From NCBI RefSeq assembly GCF_040802235.1, contig NC_133170.1, forward strand, positions 48,617,501 through 48,681,500: 64,000 nt of DNA, given 5' to 3'. The position numbers and the translations under genes were made by a program. Shown here piece by piece: positions 33,538 to 45,840 of the stretch. This DNA is from Manis javanica. Its lineage: Eukaryota > Chordata > Mammalia > Pholidota > Manidae. A model generated the notes under the pieces. It had not been told where the DNA came from, searched no databases, and saw only the letters and a list, made by a program, of their open reading frames with translations. The first letter of the stretch is position 1; the number at the start of each line of letters is the position of its first letter.

Positions 33538-33720
33538 CTGCCATTTATTTGGCAGCCTTCATTCATTACCTCTGTCAACTGGAAAAGAAAAATAAAGAAA
33601 CAAAGACTAAGATAACCAACTTTCCCAAGGTTGCTCAGACAAAAACAGTGGGACTGGATTTGAACTCTTGCTGCTCTGACCAAAGTCAGCCTTCTTGTCA
33701 CCTAACTCCGTGTTAGCAGT
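33538..33720 (-). mobile_element. MIR SINE fragment
   Basis: Reverse MIR core: CTTTCCCAAGGTTGCTCAGA, then GTGGGACTGGATTTGAACTC. Confidence 0.7.
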
Positions 33721-33879
33721 GGATGTCAAGGCACTGCAAAGAGTTTTAAGACACTGTCTTTGGCTTCCAGGATTTTGCACTCCTTTTGGGAAACCATAAT
33801 CACCTACAATCATTTAGATCTAAAATGCTGATTGCTCTTTGCCTTCTAAGGCCTTAAATTTGTAAAGTTTGTAATATCC

Positions 33880-34050
33880 CCTCCCACCCACGTACTCACT
33901 GTGCATACTTTGATTTACTGTGTATGTCCTCTTCAGCTGTCCTCAGTTGTTCTCATAGCTTTTCCTCTTCTGCTCATCTGTTGCCTGATGCCTGGCACAG
34001 AGCAGAAACTCATTAGAGGTTTGTGAAATGACTGAATCAATGGTTCTTGC
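33880..34050 (+). mobile_element. L2 LINE 3'-end fragment
   Basis: GATGCCTGGCACAGAGCAGA, then AACTCATTAGAGGTTTGTGA and AATGACTGAATCAAT match the L2 tail. Confidence 0.65.
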
Positions 34051-35261
34051 TGGTGGGGGATTTGGGAAATTTGTGGATGTACTTTTGGATATAACACTGA
34101 CTGGCAACACTACAGGCATTTAGTGGGCAGGGACTAGGAGGCTGAAAGTCTTGCCCTGTGTGCAGTAGTTTCAAATAATAAAGAATTGGCTCACATCTTC
34201 ATGACTTACCAATGTCCCAGCAGAAGTTCATGTTAAGAACCCTCCCAAAATAATTATTAATTTAACCTAAAACCATAACTCCATTTTACATATGAATGCA
34301 AAATATTGTATGCTTTTATTATACCCTGAATTATTTAGGACTGTAATTGCCATGCAAATCAAGAGCAGGCTGACCTTTGTTATGTTTGGAATGTTTCTAA
34401 GAGTTTCAGAAAATCATGTCATTGACGACAGTACTGTTTTTGATATTTAAGTCACCAAAACCACATGTATTTATCAATCTGCATTGGTAGGTAAAGTAGT
34501 CACTGTAATTCTGCATAAAGGGCAAGCATCTTACCACTTCTTTTTGCCTGAGCATTTACACATTGAAATACTATTTTATTATAAATTGCTTACTTGGACT
34601 CCATCCTTGATATTGCAATCAGGGCCTTATATTAACTTCTTCAAGAGTTAATGTGTATGTGGCAATGTTAGCTATGCCTTTCACTTTGAAATAGTAAAGC
34701 AGCCTTTATAAAATATGTTACTAAAAGAAATGTTGCATCCAAAATGTTGAAGTTTACTGGAATGGATAGGTGGATGAATGAATACGCGAGTCAGTGAACA
34801 CTAGCAGTATCAAATACACTGCTTAGGATGTGAATGTCCTAACCACAGGGAGGAGAGGAAGGATGTTTGTAAGTGGAATGGACAGGGAAAGGTTTGGGAA
34901 ACCAAATCCAATGATTATGCCTGGCATGGGGCAGTGGGTGTGGCACTGGAAAAAGCCATATGCAAAAGATCTTGGCGTGGCAGGTGGAGTCTGCAGGGAC
35001 CACCCAGCCCTTGCCTCCATTTATTAATGTGTAACCAGTGCCCCCAGGATGTGCAAAAGGGAATCAAATGTATGGTTATGCATGAGTGCACTCTTCCTGT
35101 GTATTAAACCTAATCGTGTTAGGTGCTGCGGTAGGCACTCCGAGGCCCTTATAGTTTGCTGGACAAATCCATCAGAATTATCAGTGCTCGCTTGGTACCA
35201 TGTCAGATTCTACCTCCCGTGGGATGCCATTTTAGGATTTACCCAGAAAAACTTACAAGAC
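34051..35261. other. Intron; unique block with possible regulatory motifs
   Basis: No gene seen. The block at about 34220-34480 is repeat-free by eye and has a perfect octamer ATGCAAAT (34352-34359) and TGACCTTTG (34371-34379), an extended nuclear-receptor half-site in reverse. Confidence 0.4.
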
Positions 35262-35665
35262 TGTTATGGGTTGAATTGTGTCTCCCAAAACAGTGTTGAA
35301 GTCCTAAACCCGCATATATGCGAATGTGACTTTTCTCAGAAATAAAATCTTCTCATGTGATCAAGTTACAATGAAGTCATTAGGATGGGCCCTAATCCAA
35401 CAGGATTGCGTCCTTATGAAAAGGAGAAATTTGGACACTGAGGTAGAGATCCAAGGAGATTGCCATGTGGTGATTGGAGTCATGTGGCCTCAAGACAAGG
35501 AACACCAGAGATGGCCAGCAGAGCACCAGGACCTGGGGGAGGGGTGTGGGCCAGATCCTCCCGCACAGCCTTCAGAAGGAAACAGCCCTGATAGCACCTT
35601 GAATTTGGGCTTCTGGCCTCCAGAACTATTTGGGACACTCTGTTAAAGCAGCCCTAGGAAATTAA
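35262..35665 (+). mobile_element. MLT1-class solo LTR (ERVL-MaLR)
   Basis: Starts TGTTATGGGTTGAATTGTGT and contains GAAGTCATTAGGATGGGCCC, TAATCCAACAGGATTGCGTC and GGGCTTCTGGCCTCCAGAAC, all in MLT1 order. About 404 bp; no internal genes. Confidence 0.85.
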
Positions 35666-36984
35666 TTGGGTCTTAACCTTCTCACACTGAAGAAGGGAAA
35701 TATATGCTTTCAATCTCTTCCTCTCTAGATGTATCTAGTAACTCAGCTGTTTTCTCATCATTTTATCCTCCCAAGGACTTCCTTTTCCCATATTATGTCA
35801 GCCCCTTAGCTTGAACGAATGAATAACATTGCAGGAGCTCTTCTTCTTTCCTTCAGAGCCAATGTCCCTTGGTTCTGGCAGCCGCAAGTCCATGGTCATG
35901 AGACCACACAAGTGTATAATATTTTTAAATAAATATCTGCCTCTTCCTCTCACTTTCTTTTTGTCCTACCCTTGGATGCTAAACACCCACCTGCATCTTG
36001 ACCTCCACATGTCTTCTTTACTAGCTATTTATGCTCTTAATTTTAAAGTCTTTGCCTCAAAACTCTGTAGGCTTACCCATCACTGCCTGTGAGATTCTCC
36101 AGAAGCCGCATTCCTGTTACCTGTCCATAGTTCAAGTTCCAGTCACTGAAGGATTATTGGTAGCAGTGATCTTGTCCTTATAAGTACTGGTTACTTATTA
36201 CTTAAACATCCCCTTATTGGCTTATCTGGTGCCTTCCTTCATTACCCCACAACTTCTTTTTTATATATAAAGCTGGTTTTGTCATACAATTAGTGCTCTA
36301 CTCTTTGAGTCCTGGTCTTCCCATCTTCTCCCACCAGTTGTCCACATCTAGGATGTTTTAGCTCCTCATGGCCTAAAAGCTTTTCAAAAATGCATGAGGC
36401 CACCTAAGCTGGCAGCATGTGTGAGCCTTACATAAGGATTCTGGGCCTCACTGAACCCTTCCCTGTCCAACTTTGCCTTCCGTGAACTGGGTGCCTGGAC
36501 CACTATCTTACACAGTAAGATGTCAAATTTAATAATATGAAAATATTCAAATACAGAGTTCCTTTTGTTTTCATCTGTTGCCAAAAACCTCAAAAAAAAA
36601 AAAGCCATTGTGCTGACACAAAGGATCACTTTCCAGTGAGAATGTGTATGGTTAATTTAGTGCTGAGATATTTTGCCAAATGCCCATAGGCTTTACAAAT
36701 GTTTAGACAAAATAAAATGTTGGGGGAGTTTGGGGAACGAGGACCGTGGTTATATGCAGCCCTGTGGGCACTAATGACGGCAGTAAGTTATTCAGCTGTT
36801 ATTTGGTGGTAGACCGCGAAATGTGGCGCTGTGGGAAGTACCCTGCAGAGACCGCCCCTAATTTGGGGGCTGACCACCTAAGTTAAAAGTACTGATTAGG
36901 AAGGGCTCACTTTAATGAACCAAAAACTATGTTAATGCAGATAATGTGGGGGGATGGTGCATGAGGGCAGGAGCTTAGAATTGA
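35666..36984. other. Intron, nothing recognised
   Basis: No supported exon. A short A run sits at about 36592-36602. Confidence 0.5.
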
Positions 36985-37190
36985 AGCTAGAGAAGTATCT
37001 ATTTCTAGATCCTCATCTGTGTCCGTGAACAAGCTTTTTGTACCTTGGTGTTCTTCAGCTTCCTCGCCTGTAAAATAAGGAGAGTAATGGTCCCTTAAAA
37101 GGGTTGTGATGAGATTCTCACCAGCTGATACATGTAAACCACTTCTAAAGTGCTGTAACGGTAAAGACTTAACAAATACTAGTGCTCCTA
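36985..37190 (+). mobile_element. MIR SINE fragment
   Basis: MIR order: TCTGTGTCCGTGAACAAGCT, then CTTCCTCGCCTGTAAAATAA, GGGTTGTGATGAGATT and AAAGTGCTGTAACGG. Confidence 0.75.
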
Positions 37191-38389
37191 CGTATTCTTA
37201 TCTCTGCTGCCCAGTCAGAATCTGTCCAGTCCTGAGCAAAACCCCTTGCTGTCCTAGGACTGGCATTGCATCAGCTGTTCATTCTAACAATTGCTTCCAA
37301 ATGTAAAGGTTGTTCTACAGGCACATGTACTTTTCCATATTGCTTAAAAGTTCAATTAAGCATGTGGAAGTCTTCACTGTACAGAGTTTCTACACTGCCA
37401 AGATTTTCCTTTAAACTTCACAATTCTCCAGGAGATGATCTTGAAGCTGCGTATTAGAAAGGACCCTTTTTCATGAGTAACCCTGACCTGCTGAATAATT
37501 TTGTATTTATTGAAGAGTCTGTATCCAAGAAATACGTGTGTATTCAAGGTTACTGTTCACTGGTGAGCTCTTTCAGAATCAGGGAGCCTAGGCAAAGCCT
37601 GAAACTTCCTTTTCTCCTGGGGACTTCAGGCTCTTTGTCTCTATAAACTAACTCTAATAATGCTTGATTTAATTTCAGTGATGCCTATAATAATGTACAT
37701 TTCTCAGACATTATGTTTTTGCTTCTATTAATACCGAGCTACTCTAATGTTAATGGCTTAATGGTTATGAAGTTGTCCAATCCAGCAAAAGATGCCTAAA
37801 GAAAAAAAAAATTAATCTTGACATTGCACAGAAGTAAATAGAATTTAATGATGACCACATGGTTAAAAGGAAAGTTGCTCTTCAACATGCTTGGTAAGCC
37901 TCTTTTATCAGAATGGCTTGATGGAACATTTGACAAAACAAGGATTCCTGTGAGTTCTGATGGAGATCTCTAAGGTGTAACATGACATTCTCTCCATCTT
38001 TGATTCCTGCTCTGACCTTCTATGGGAAATGTCAGGATTTCTTTCTTCTTCCATAAAACATCTTATTCCAGAACCAAAACCAAAAATGACAAATCAAAGG
38101 ATGCATGTGCCACTATCGATAATACTGTTTTGTTCACTTCTGAATCCCCTAATAGGTTTAAGTAGACACATATTGCTGTCAAGTTTAACATCTTCAGTAG
38201 TATTTGACACAAGTTTTTGATTCCCACTTGAAGAACAGAAAACAGAGATATGCATCCAGTATTGGGCAAATAGAGACATGATAGAAAGTCATGGAAAAAG
38301 ACGAGGCTGGAGGCTGAGAATACAACACTCCCATTGCAAGCAGTGGACAAGACAGACGGTATAGAATATATAAAGAATACATAAACAAC
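37191..38389. other. Intron; unique sequence, possible conserved block
   Basis: No exon recognised. About 37640-37960 is repeat-free by eye, AT-rich and of a texture often seen in conserved noncoding elements of developmental genes. This is an impression only. Confidence 0.35.
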
Positions 38390-39245
38390 TTTTACAAATC
38401 ATAAGAAAAACATAATTCAAAACAAAAGTTGACCTCATTTTACTAAAAAAAACTCAAATGTCCCTTGTCAACCTCATATCTCTCATATCCCTAATTAAGG
38501 AAATGCAAATTAGATGCCCCCCGTAACCAGTGCCATTTCAAATCTATTAAAGTTACAAAAGTTATGACATGTGATAATATTGCCAAGTCTTCAGAGAATA
38601 TCAATGAACAGATACTCTGGGATATATTGCCATTGAGAGTCTAAATTACTCACTATAACCATCTTGAAAATAACTTAACACGATCCTACAAAGTTGACTA
38701 TTTAGATTTCCTATGACCAAGCAATTTGTCTTCTAGGTACTGTCCTAGAGAAACTCTTTAATATGAATATCAGGATTCACATTTTAAAATTTTCATAAAT
38801 CATAAAGAGCTAGACACCACCCAAATATCAATGAGCATACAAATGTAAAAATAGTGACATATTCACTAAATTCAGTAGTATTCATCAGTGAAAATGAAGT
38901 TACAGGCAACAACATGGATAGATCATAGAAATAATGTTGAGTTAAATTCTTTGAGACTATATTTAGGATGCTAACATTTTTGTAAGTCTAAAAAAACAAT
39001 AGGCAAATATTTATTTGTAACAAAACTATACATTAAAAAATCAAGGGAATAAGAAAGACCAAATTTGAGATAGTAGATATCTCCTAGGGGTTAAGTGGGA
39101 TAGGGAGTGGATGGTATAGGGAAGGAGCACATGGCAGATACAGTGGAAGTGACAGAGTTCTAATTCTTAAATACTCATTTTGCTGTTATGCCTTATACCA
39201 TATGCATATATATATGTTAAGTTTTTATAGTTACCAAATGAATAT
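38390..39245 (+). mobile_element. Ancient L1M/HAL1-like 3' half
   Basis: Follows the L1 ORF2-end and 3'UTR order in badly decayed form: AAGGAAATGCAAATTAGATG, TATGACCAAGCAATTTGTCT, CAACAACATGGATAGATCAT, then a (TA) run and TAGTTACCAAATGAATATTA. Confidence 0.7.
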
Positions 39246-40059
39246 TAAAGAGATAAGAAAACTATAACTATATCCTTCATGTGTGAGAAATAGGAGAAAG
39301 GAAAATTAGAGCAAAATGGCAATATCCTTGAATATAAAATTCATGTTAAAAAAAGGCAAATGACTGATAAAAATTTTTAGTTTTAGTTTCAGTCTTAAAG
39401 TCATTGTACAAATACATATTTTAAGTGAAATGTTAATTAAGATTTATTTCTTGCTTATGAGAAGGCAAAGATTTAAAAGAAAGTTCCCATTGTTATTCAG
39501 GCTACAGAGAAATGAACACTCACACGCAGCCTTGATGGTAAGAATAAAAATTGATGTATCTTTTCTGTGGAATAATTTTATAGTAAATGACAAGGGCCTT
39601 AAAATATTCACATTGATGGCTTTGCATTTTTGCTTCTGTGAACTTATTTGTAAAAAATAAATGCTTTAGTGTGCTTGGGAGAACACAGATATTAGCACAG
39701 ACTTGTTTATAGTTAAACAAAAAAACAGAAACTGGAAGCCAGTTTCCTGGCTAATGAAAGGTAAGTGATTAAAATGCAGAGAGAATAAAAATCAGTAGTC
39801 TTTTAAAATTTTGATAGCAAAATGAACATATTGATGTGAAAATGTTCAGTGGAAAAAACAAGTTAAAGAATTAATAGAATCAAGTTTTAAATATTAAGTA
39901 TTAATATTATTAATGATAAAATACTTAATATTAATAATAAAATACTTATTCTCTTTTTAGCAGCTATATAATGTTTATGTTTGAGAGTGTTTATATAGAT
40001 CGAGGACAAATTCTGGGGAGCATATTAATAGTATTTATTTCTGAGTCATGAGATCCTCT
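39246..40059. other. Intron, AT-rich, with a small dyad
   Basis: No gene seen. Perfect 12-bp inverted arms ATATTAAGTATT (39891-39902) and AATACTTAATAT (39920-39931) flank a 17-bp spacer. Confidence 0.5.
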
Positions 40060-40180
40060 GTAATATTTTATCTTTATTCAGGGTTTCAAAGTGTCTTGTT
40101 CACCATGGTATCCTCACTTCTTAGTGCTGGGCACATAGTAGGTGCTCAGTAAATGTTTGTTGTGTGAATGAATGCATTAA
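40060..40180 (+). mobile_element. L2 LINE 3'-end fragment
   Basis: CTTAGTGCTGGGCACATAGT, then AGGTGCTCAGTAAATGTTTG and TTGTGTGAATGAATG are a classic L2 tail. Confidence 0.8.
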
Positions 40181-41397
40181 ATAATAACTTACATAATTGA
40201 TTAAAATAAAAGAAGAGAGACATTGTCTTGAGCTAATTCAGTAACTGAAACAAATATCCTACCTAAATCAGAATCCTTGTCTTCTAAGAGCTAAGTGCCA
40301 CATTAAAAGTGTTCATTAAAATTCCATTTCCAAGGGATTAAGCCTTCAGAGGGACACTTGCATTTTGAAATAGTAACTTTTAAGCTAAGGTTCTGACCCT
40401 GCAGTGGCAGAATTTCCAAGATATTTTGGAGTAGAATAGTTATTCTATCAGCTTCCTCTAGGATTGTAGCACGTGGTACCCATGCACTCCACGCATGCCC
40501 AAAGCTTCTTCTGTTTTAATAGACCTCAGAGAGATTATAAACATTATTAGCATTTCTGTCTATAAAAACCATAATTACCACTGACACGAGAAACCAAATA
40601 TGTTATTTAGTTTTGTTCCACAACAAATACCTGAGATGACTTCTTTTTTTAGTTAACTTGTTTACATATGTGCTATTTTATTTGGGAAAATATTTATAAC
40701 AACTTAAAAAATTATATGTACTACTTTTTAAAAATTGTAAAAGAGTAAGAGAAAATAAATATAGGGAAAATGGGTTGAAAATATAGAGAAAATAAATATA
40801 GGGAATATCTGAGGCCAATGTATTAAAATGCCTCCTGTGAGGGAGATAATCAATGCTGCTCAGACAAGCTAAAGCCTGTGCCAAGAAGAGGGTCCACACA
40901 GTTTCACATAAAGGGATTCAAAAATAAAGTCACCCAACCATCCAGAGAAGCACAGATGACTGTATCCTGAAGCACATCACAATAATAGAACAAATCCAAC
41001 TTTGTTTGTGTTTGTTATGTTTAATAACATCCCTCAATGTAGGCCAAATTATGCATTCCAACTCTCGGTTGGTGACAGCAGGTCCCTGTGGGGTCCCAAA
41101 CAATATCTCCAGGTATGTAACTCTTGGAATCTGAACTTAACCCAAAAATAAATATTACAGTATCAGGATAAATAAATGGTCTTCATAGCCTTCAGGCGAT
41201 TCTCTATAGAAGCTGTTTTCCTCAGCCAAGTATTTTTGTAAGCATTGAGAAGCCATGAATCTGAGGCTATAGTCCCTTGACAAGGACCTGAGGGGGACGA
41301 GGGGAGTCAAAGGCCCAGTCCCTCCTAGGAACAGGGTTTTTCCTCCCAGAACAATTTTGAATCAGCTCCACCAGGCACCAGGTCATGGAAAAGGTAG
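40181..41397. other. Intron, nothing recognised
   Basis: No exon. A 21-bp direct repeat (40748-40768 and 40785-40805) lies in A-rich sequence. Confidence 0.5.
40748..40805. repeat. 21-bp direct repeat, offset 37
   Basis: AGAGAAAATAAATATAGGGAA-type 21-mer present twice, identical by eye. Confidence 0.8.
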
Positions 41398-41500
41398 AGC
41401 AGCATGTTTGAAAGTGTAGACCTTGGAGTCAGAGAACCTTCCACCATGACCCGGCTTGTGCGGCCCTTTGATGAATCACCTCACCTTGCACGGTCCTCTT
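41398..41500 (+). mobile_element. MIR SINE 5'-part fragment
   Basis: GTAGACCTTGGAGTCAGAGA, then GACCCGGCTTGTGCGGCCCT and AATCACCTCACC resemble the tRNA-related half and core of MIR. Confidence 0.5.
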
Positions 41501-44500
41501 GGCGTTGCTGTGCCCAGATTTTATTCGCCTGGAAGTAGGACCAGCCTTAGGACAGACGGCAAGAGTGCTGAGGAGGTACTTTGCAATTAAGCCAGATTTA
41601 TCTTCCATGGGTCTGTTTGTTGATAAGGAGATGGGGGAAGAAAAGGAATATGAAGGACTTGAAGATAGAGTGGAAATGGAAAATAATAATGTCTAGAACT
41701 AAGACTCTTTCTCATGGAAGGAAAACCACCTCAGCAGAAGCAAACGGGTTTAAGGGTGTATTTTCCTCTATGAGTTTTAATTTTCCTTGGACACCGGAGA
41801 GAAGAATCCACAAACGTGCTCCCACGCTCCTGTCCCTGCCCCCGCCCCCAGACACATCACGTATTCAGCAGAAACCACCATAGCAGATGGTTATGTTTCC
41901 AAATAATGATGCCTTCTTTTGGGTGGTCGACAAGTACTGACAAGTTCAACAATGTGTTGTTTTGTTGTTTGTCTCTGAGGGGAAATATGGAGCATTTCAT
42001 AATCTGATCGTGGATCTTGCATTACAGAGCACAGCAGGCGATGCTTAACCGGATGGTGCCCTGTGAGGTCTCAGGGTGCCACATTTTTTTTCATGGAGAG
42101 CTTCAACGGCTCAATTAAAGAATGCATTTCTTTAACAGGCAAATGAAAAAGAGACTGCTGGGTGATTCCACGAGGTATCCTTAATTAATTCCAATCTATT
42201 AATGACGGCAGTTTCCTAGTTTCAGATGATAAATGGCAGCCCTTTCTAAATGGCATCTCGAAGAGAAAGGATCTTCTCCCAACATCCAGATTTTTTTTCT
42301 TTGTCCTTGGCTACTTCTGTAGCTTGCCCCTCAGAATGAGTTCACATCAGTAATAGTCATAAATGATTTACAAAAGTAATTCCTGCCTAATCACTTGGGA
42401 CTTGGAGTTTTTATGATATTGCCAGATGTGCCATCAAAAAAAAAAATCATCTGGTTCAGCAACTTGTGATAAATTGAGTCAGTTGATTAACACGCTGAAA
42501 GCAACTGAGCTGTTTGGATTCCATGGATTTGTGTTGGGGGCCTCGCCCATCTTTCTCCTCTTTCTTCTCATGTCCAGGGTGTAGAAGACAAAAAGGATTC
42601 TGAAAATACAAAGTTATGGAAGGATTGTCAGCTTGTATTAGAGACCCTAGCACAACTTCCGCATTTCTCTCATGTGTTAACAGGACATTTTAGTCCAATG
42701 AAAGGGAGAGGAGGGGAAAGTTTGAAAAGCCCCAGACGGTCACATTTCTCAGTCTAACGCTCAAAACACTGGTGCCAATATACTCTCCCGTTTTCAATCA
42801 ACGTTCCCCGTGGAATTGATCTTTACCTCCTCTGGACCCTCATCACATAAGCGTTATATCTCTAATAAAGAATTTTGATTACCCCATCTTATAATGTGGT
42901 CAGTGGGCTCATTCATCCCTCACATGAAATTGTTACCTCGTTGAGGGTAATTCCTGCATCATCTCCAACTTCAATTCGGATGATGCCTTTCAACAGGGAG
43001 AATCTCACTAACTGCACTGAGTGAAGGAAAGAATCCAAAAAAACAGATGACTACAAATTTTCATTCCAAAACACACAGGGGAATAAATGACAAGATCCAT
43101 CCTGAGCTTTTAAACCACTTTACTGGGTTGCTTTACAGTAACTAGGCTGGACAGTAACGAAGAAACTTGCTTTGCAGGAAGACTTCGACGCGGTTTATAC
43201 CGTCTTTGCAAGAACGGAAATGGTAACTCCCAAACCAGGAATTCTATGTTCCTAAATTACAGTCTCTCAGTGGAGATGAAAGTATCTCCAATTCAGGGTA
43301 GCAAGGCCCAGTAGTGTGCTTTGATGACAAATCAAATCTTTGGGAAAGAAGTTCCCCATGTTGTCTCTGACATTACATAGTCAAGAAGCCCTGTGAACTT
43401 CCTGCTGTGTACTTTTTCTTTAATGTAATGCAGACAAGGAAGCAGGGAGGGCATGGAGACGAGGAACTGGGCAGGGAGATGTGGAGCCTCTTAGGGGAAG
43501 GACTGAGTGTTGACATAATGCAGGGTCACAGCGGAGTTATCCTGAAAGCGCTTGTTTAAACAGCTTTGCAGAAGCCCACAGTGACTGAGAGCTTTCCATG
43601 TTCAAACTCCAGTATTTATCTATTCCTAATCTTTGAATCTTACAGGACACAAGGATGTTCTTTGCCCAGTGACTCTAAATATCAGAAGCCTTTTTAGTAT
43701 GATTATATAAGTAAAACTAAATGACATCTTATAGTTAAATAATTTCTCAAAAGGAAGCACTTTAGCCTCTTGGGGCCCCTCATAAGCTAATTAGTCTCAA
43801 GATTTCCTGCTAGAGAGATTTTGAAAGATTTTGATCAGAAATCAATGTAATTGTTTTAAAACCATTGGTCAATCATTTAGTGAAGTTAGCTGTGTTTTTA
43901 GGGACTAAATTTACAATAAAGATAGTCACTACAATTTAGATTATTTTCTCATATTTGTCTGTAGGTATTATAGTCTTCAATTTATTTTAATGCATGTGTT
44001 TATTGAATAGAAATAGCTACTGAATGTCCCAATGCTGAAGCATCAGAATGAATCAGTGTAATTTATCTAAAATACATCTCTAGAAAATTAACTCTATTTT
44101 CCTTACTTTTATTTTGACCTTGGTACTTATGCTATAGCATTTTATATCATTGTAGTCATAAAGCAATAACAATTTTTAATTACGGTTTCTGTCTTTCTAT
44201 TACAAACATATGCTGTTGCTTGTGGCTCTGGCAGACATTGTTGAGGATATTACTTGCTATATTACACAGTATATTTCTCTTTATGAGCCATTACAGGAGA
44301 AAAGTCTTCTCTGATTTCTATAGTACAAATGATCACGTTTCTAGTGAGCAAAAAACACCTTTATCTGTAGCCACAAAGACTCATTTGATGCCCCATAGCC
44401 CTCTTTTGCATTGCTTCCTAGAAGGTTTAGCACACTTCTGTTGTCTGCTTTAAGTATGGGATTTATGGTGAACTTTTTCCAGATTTGCCTTCCTTTGTGA

Positions 44501-44718
44501 ATCATATTTCTTTCCCACATCGAATTCTAGTTTCTTGAACCAATTTTCCGTTTTCTTTCAGTTCACTTTATGTATGTTACATAAGGCACTTAAAATCCTT
44601 TTATAAGAATTGTTTTTTTCTTTTATTATTATGATACGTGTTTCATAACTACCACTTTAATTTCTGTAAGATACTCTGTGGGATAGAGGTAAACCACTCC
44701 ATGCATTTTCAGCATTTA
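41501..44718. other. Intron; large unique block with possible conserved noncoding DNA
   Basis: About 3.2 kb with few or no recognisable repeats and no exon. 42000-42460 contains TTAATTAATT (42181-42190), a homeodomain-like core. The repeat-poor character contrasts with the rest of the intron. Confidence 0.4.
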
Positions 44719-44734
44719 AGTGATTTCTATTTTT
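44719..44734. repeat. Target-site duplication of the L1 stub, left copy
   Basis: AGTGATTTCTATTTTT, identical to 44839-44854. The A tail of a minus-strand insert (T run) follows directly. Confidence 0.88.
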
Positions 44735-44838
44735 TTTAATTTTGGTATCATTAATATACACTTACATGAGCAACATTGTGGTTACTAGATTCTCCCCATT
44801 ATCAAGTCCCCACCACATACCCCATTATAGTCACTGTC
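44735..44838 (-). mobile_element. Very short (104 bp) young L1 stub, minus strand
   Basis: The reverse complement matches the last bases of the full-length L1 in this window (11036-11137): GACAGTGACTATAATGGGGT, then GTGGTGGGGAC, then TTGCTCATGTAA and TGTATATTAATGAT. It is 5'-truncated to about 100 bp, bounded by a T run and a perfect 16-bp TSD. It resembles the host L1 subfamily more than the nested L1. Confidence 0.9.
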
Positions 44839-44854
44839 AGTGATTTCTATTTTT
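44839..44854. repeat. Target-site duplication of the L1 stub, right copy
   Basis: Identical to 44719-44734. Confidence 0.88.
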
Positions 44855-45552
44855 AATACTGGTACAGAAAATAATAACCTCACATCCAAGCTTTTGCTTT
44901 CCTTCCATTTTAAAAAATTATTTTCTTTGGATAAATTTTCAAGAATGAAATAACTTGTTCAAGTTTTACACTGACAACCAATCTCAATCCAATTTTGCCC
45001 TTTTTTTGAAGATAGGATAAACAAGCCATGATAAATCTGTAAATAGGTAGACTAAAGGATGTAATTATTACTGATAATTTATTTTTCATAGGAAATAATT
45101 AGAACTTCATTATCCAGTCTGCTCAGTGAATATATCACTTCTCCGCAGAGTTAGGCCAAAGTGAATGTGGTCTTCAAAGGTCTAAATACAATGTAAATAA
45201 CCTCCTTGACTGAGAAATTATTGAAAATAAGATATACCTACTCAATAAAATACTGCATAGACAATAAAAGTGAACTTTTAATATGCCAATAATGAGAATT
45301 AAAACTTTTTTTTTATAAAGAACCTATCACTCTCTTTAGTAATACAGCATTTAGTAATTCTCTACCCATCTAAGTTTTCCATCAGGGATTTGCAAATTGG
45401 GGTGGAACTGTCCTCCAGAAAGCCTTTGGAAATATGTAGAAGCTTTTTTTGTTTGTTGTTTACAACTGAGGGCTGCCATGGGCAACTAATGGGCACCAGC
45501 CAAGGCTATTCATCATCTGTTTTGCACTAGAAAATCCTATAACCACTCCCAA
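44855..45552. other. Intron, nothing recognised
   Basis: AT-rich; no exon or repeat family seen. Confidence 0.5.
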
Positions 45553-45556
45553 TACA

Positions 45557-45608
<52 letters not shown>

Positions 45609-45610
45609 CA
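45553..45610. repeat. (CA)n microsatellite
   Basis: About 25 nearly uninterrupted CA units with single interruptions (CATACA near the start, CGCA near 45601). Confidence 0.95.
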
Positions 45611-45721
45611 AATAGTTTTACTCAAAATGCCAATGACCCCCATTGAGGAACAAATCTCTATGGTCTTGGTCTTACTGAAATCTTGGAGAAAGTGATTGGC
45701 TTCATACATGGTCCTTTGTAC

Positions 45722-45840
45722 ATAAAGACTTACTGAGCACCTACTGTGTGTCAGGCACTCTTTTAGGCACTTAGAATATGTAGCTATGAAGGGAACAAAG
45801 AGTCAGTCTCTTGCAAAACTTGCATTCTAGAAAGATAATC
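45722..45840 (-). mobile_element. L2 LINE 3'-end fragment
   Basis: TTACTGAGCACCTACTGTGT, then GTCAGGCACTCTTTTAGGCA and GAAGGGAACAAAGAGTCAGT are a reversed L2 tail. Confidence 0.75.
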
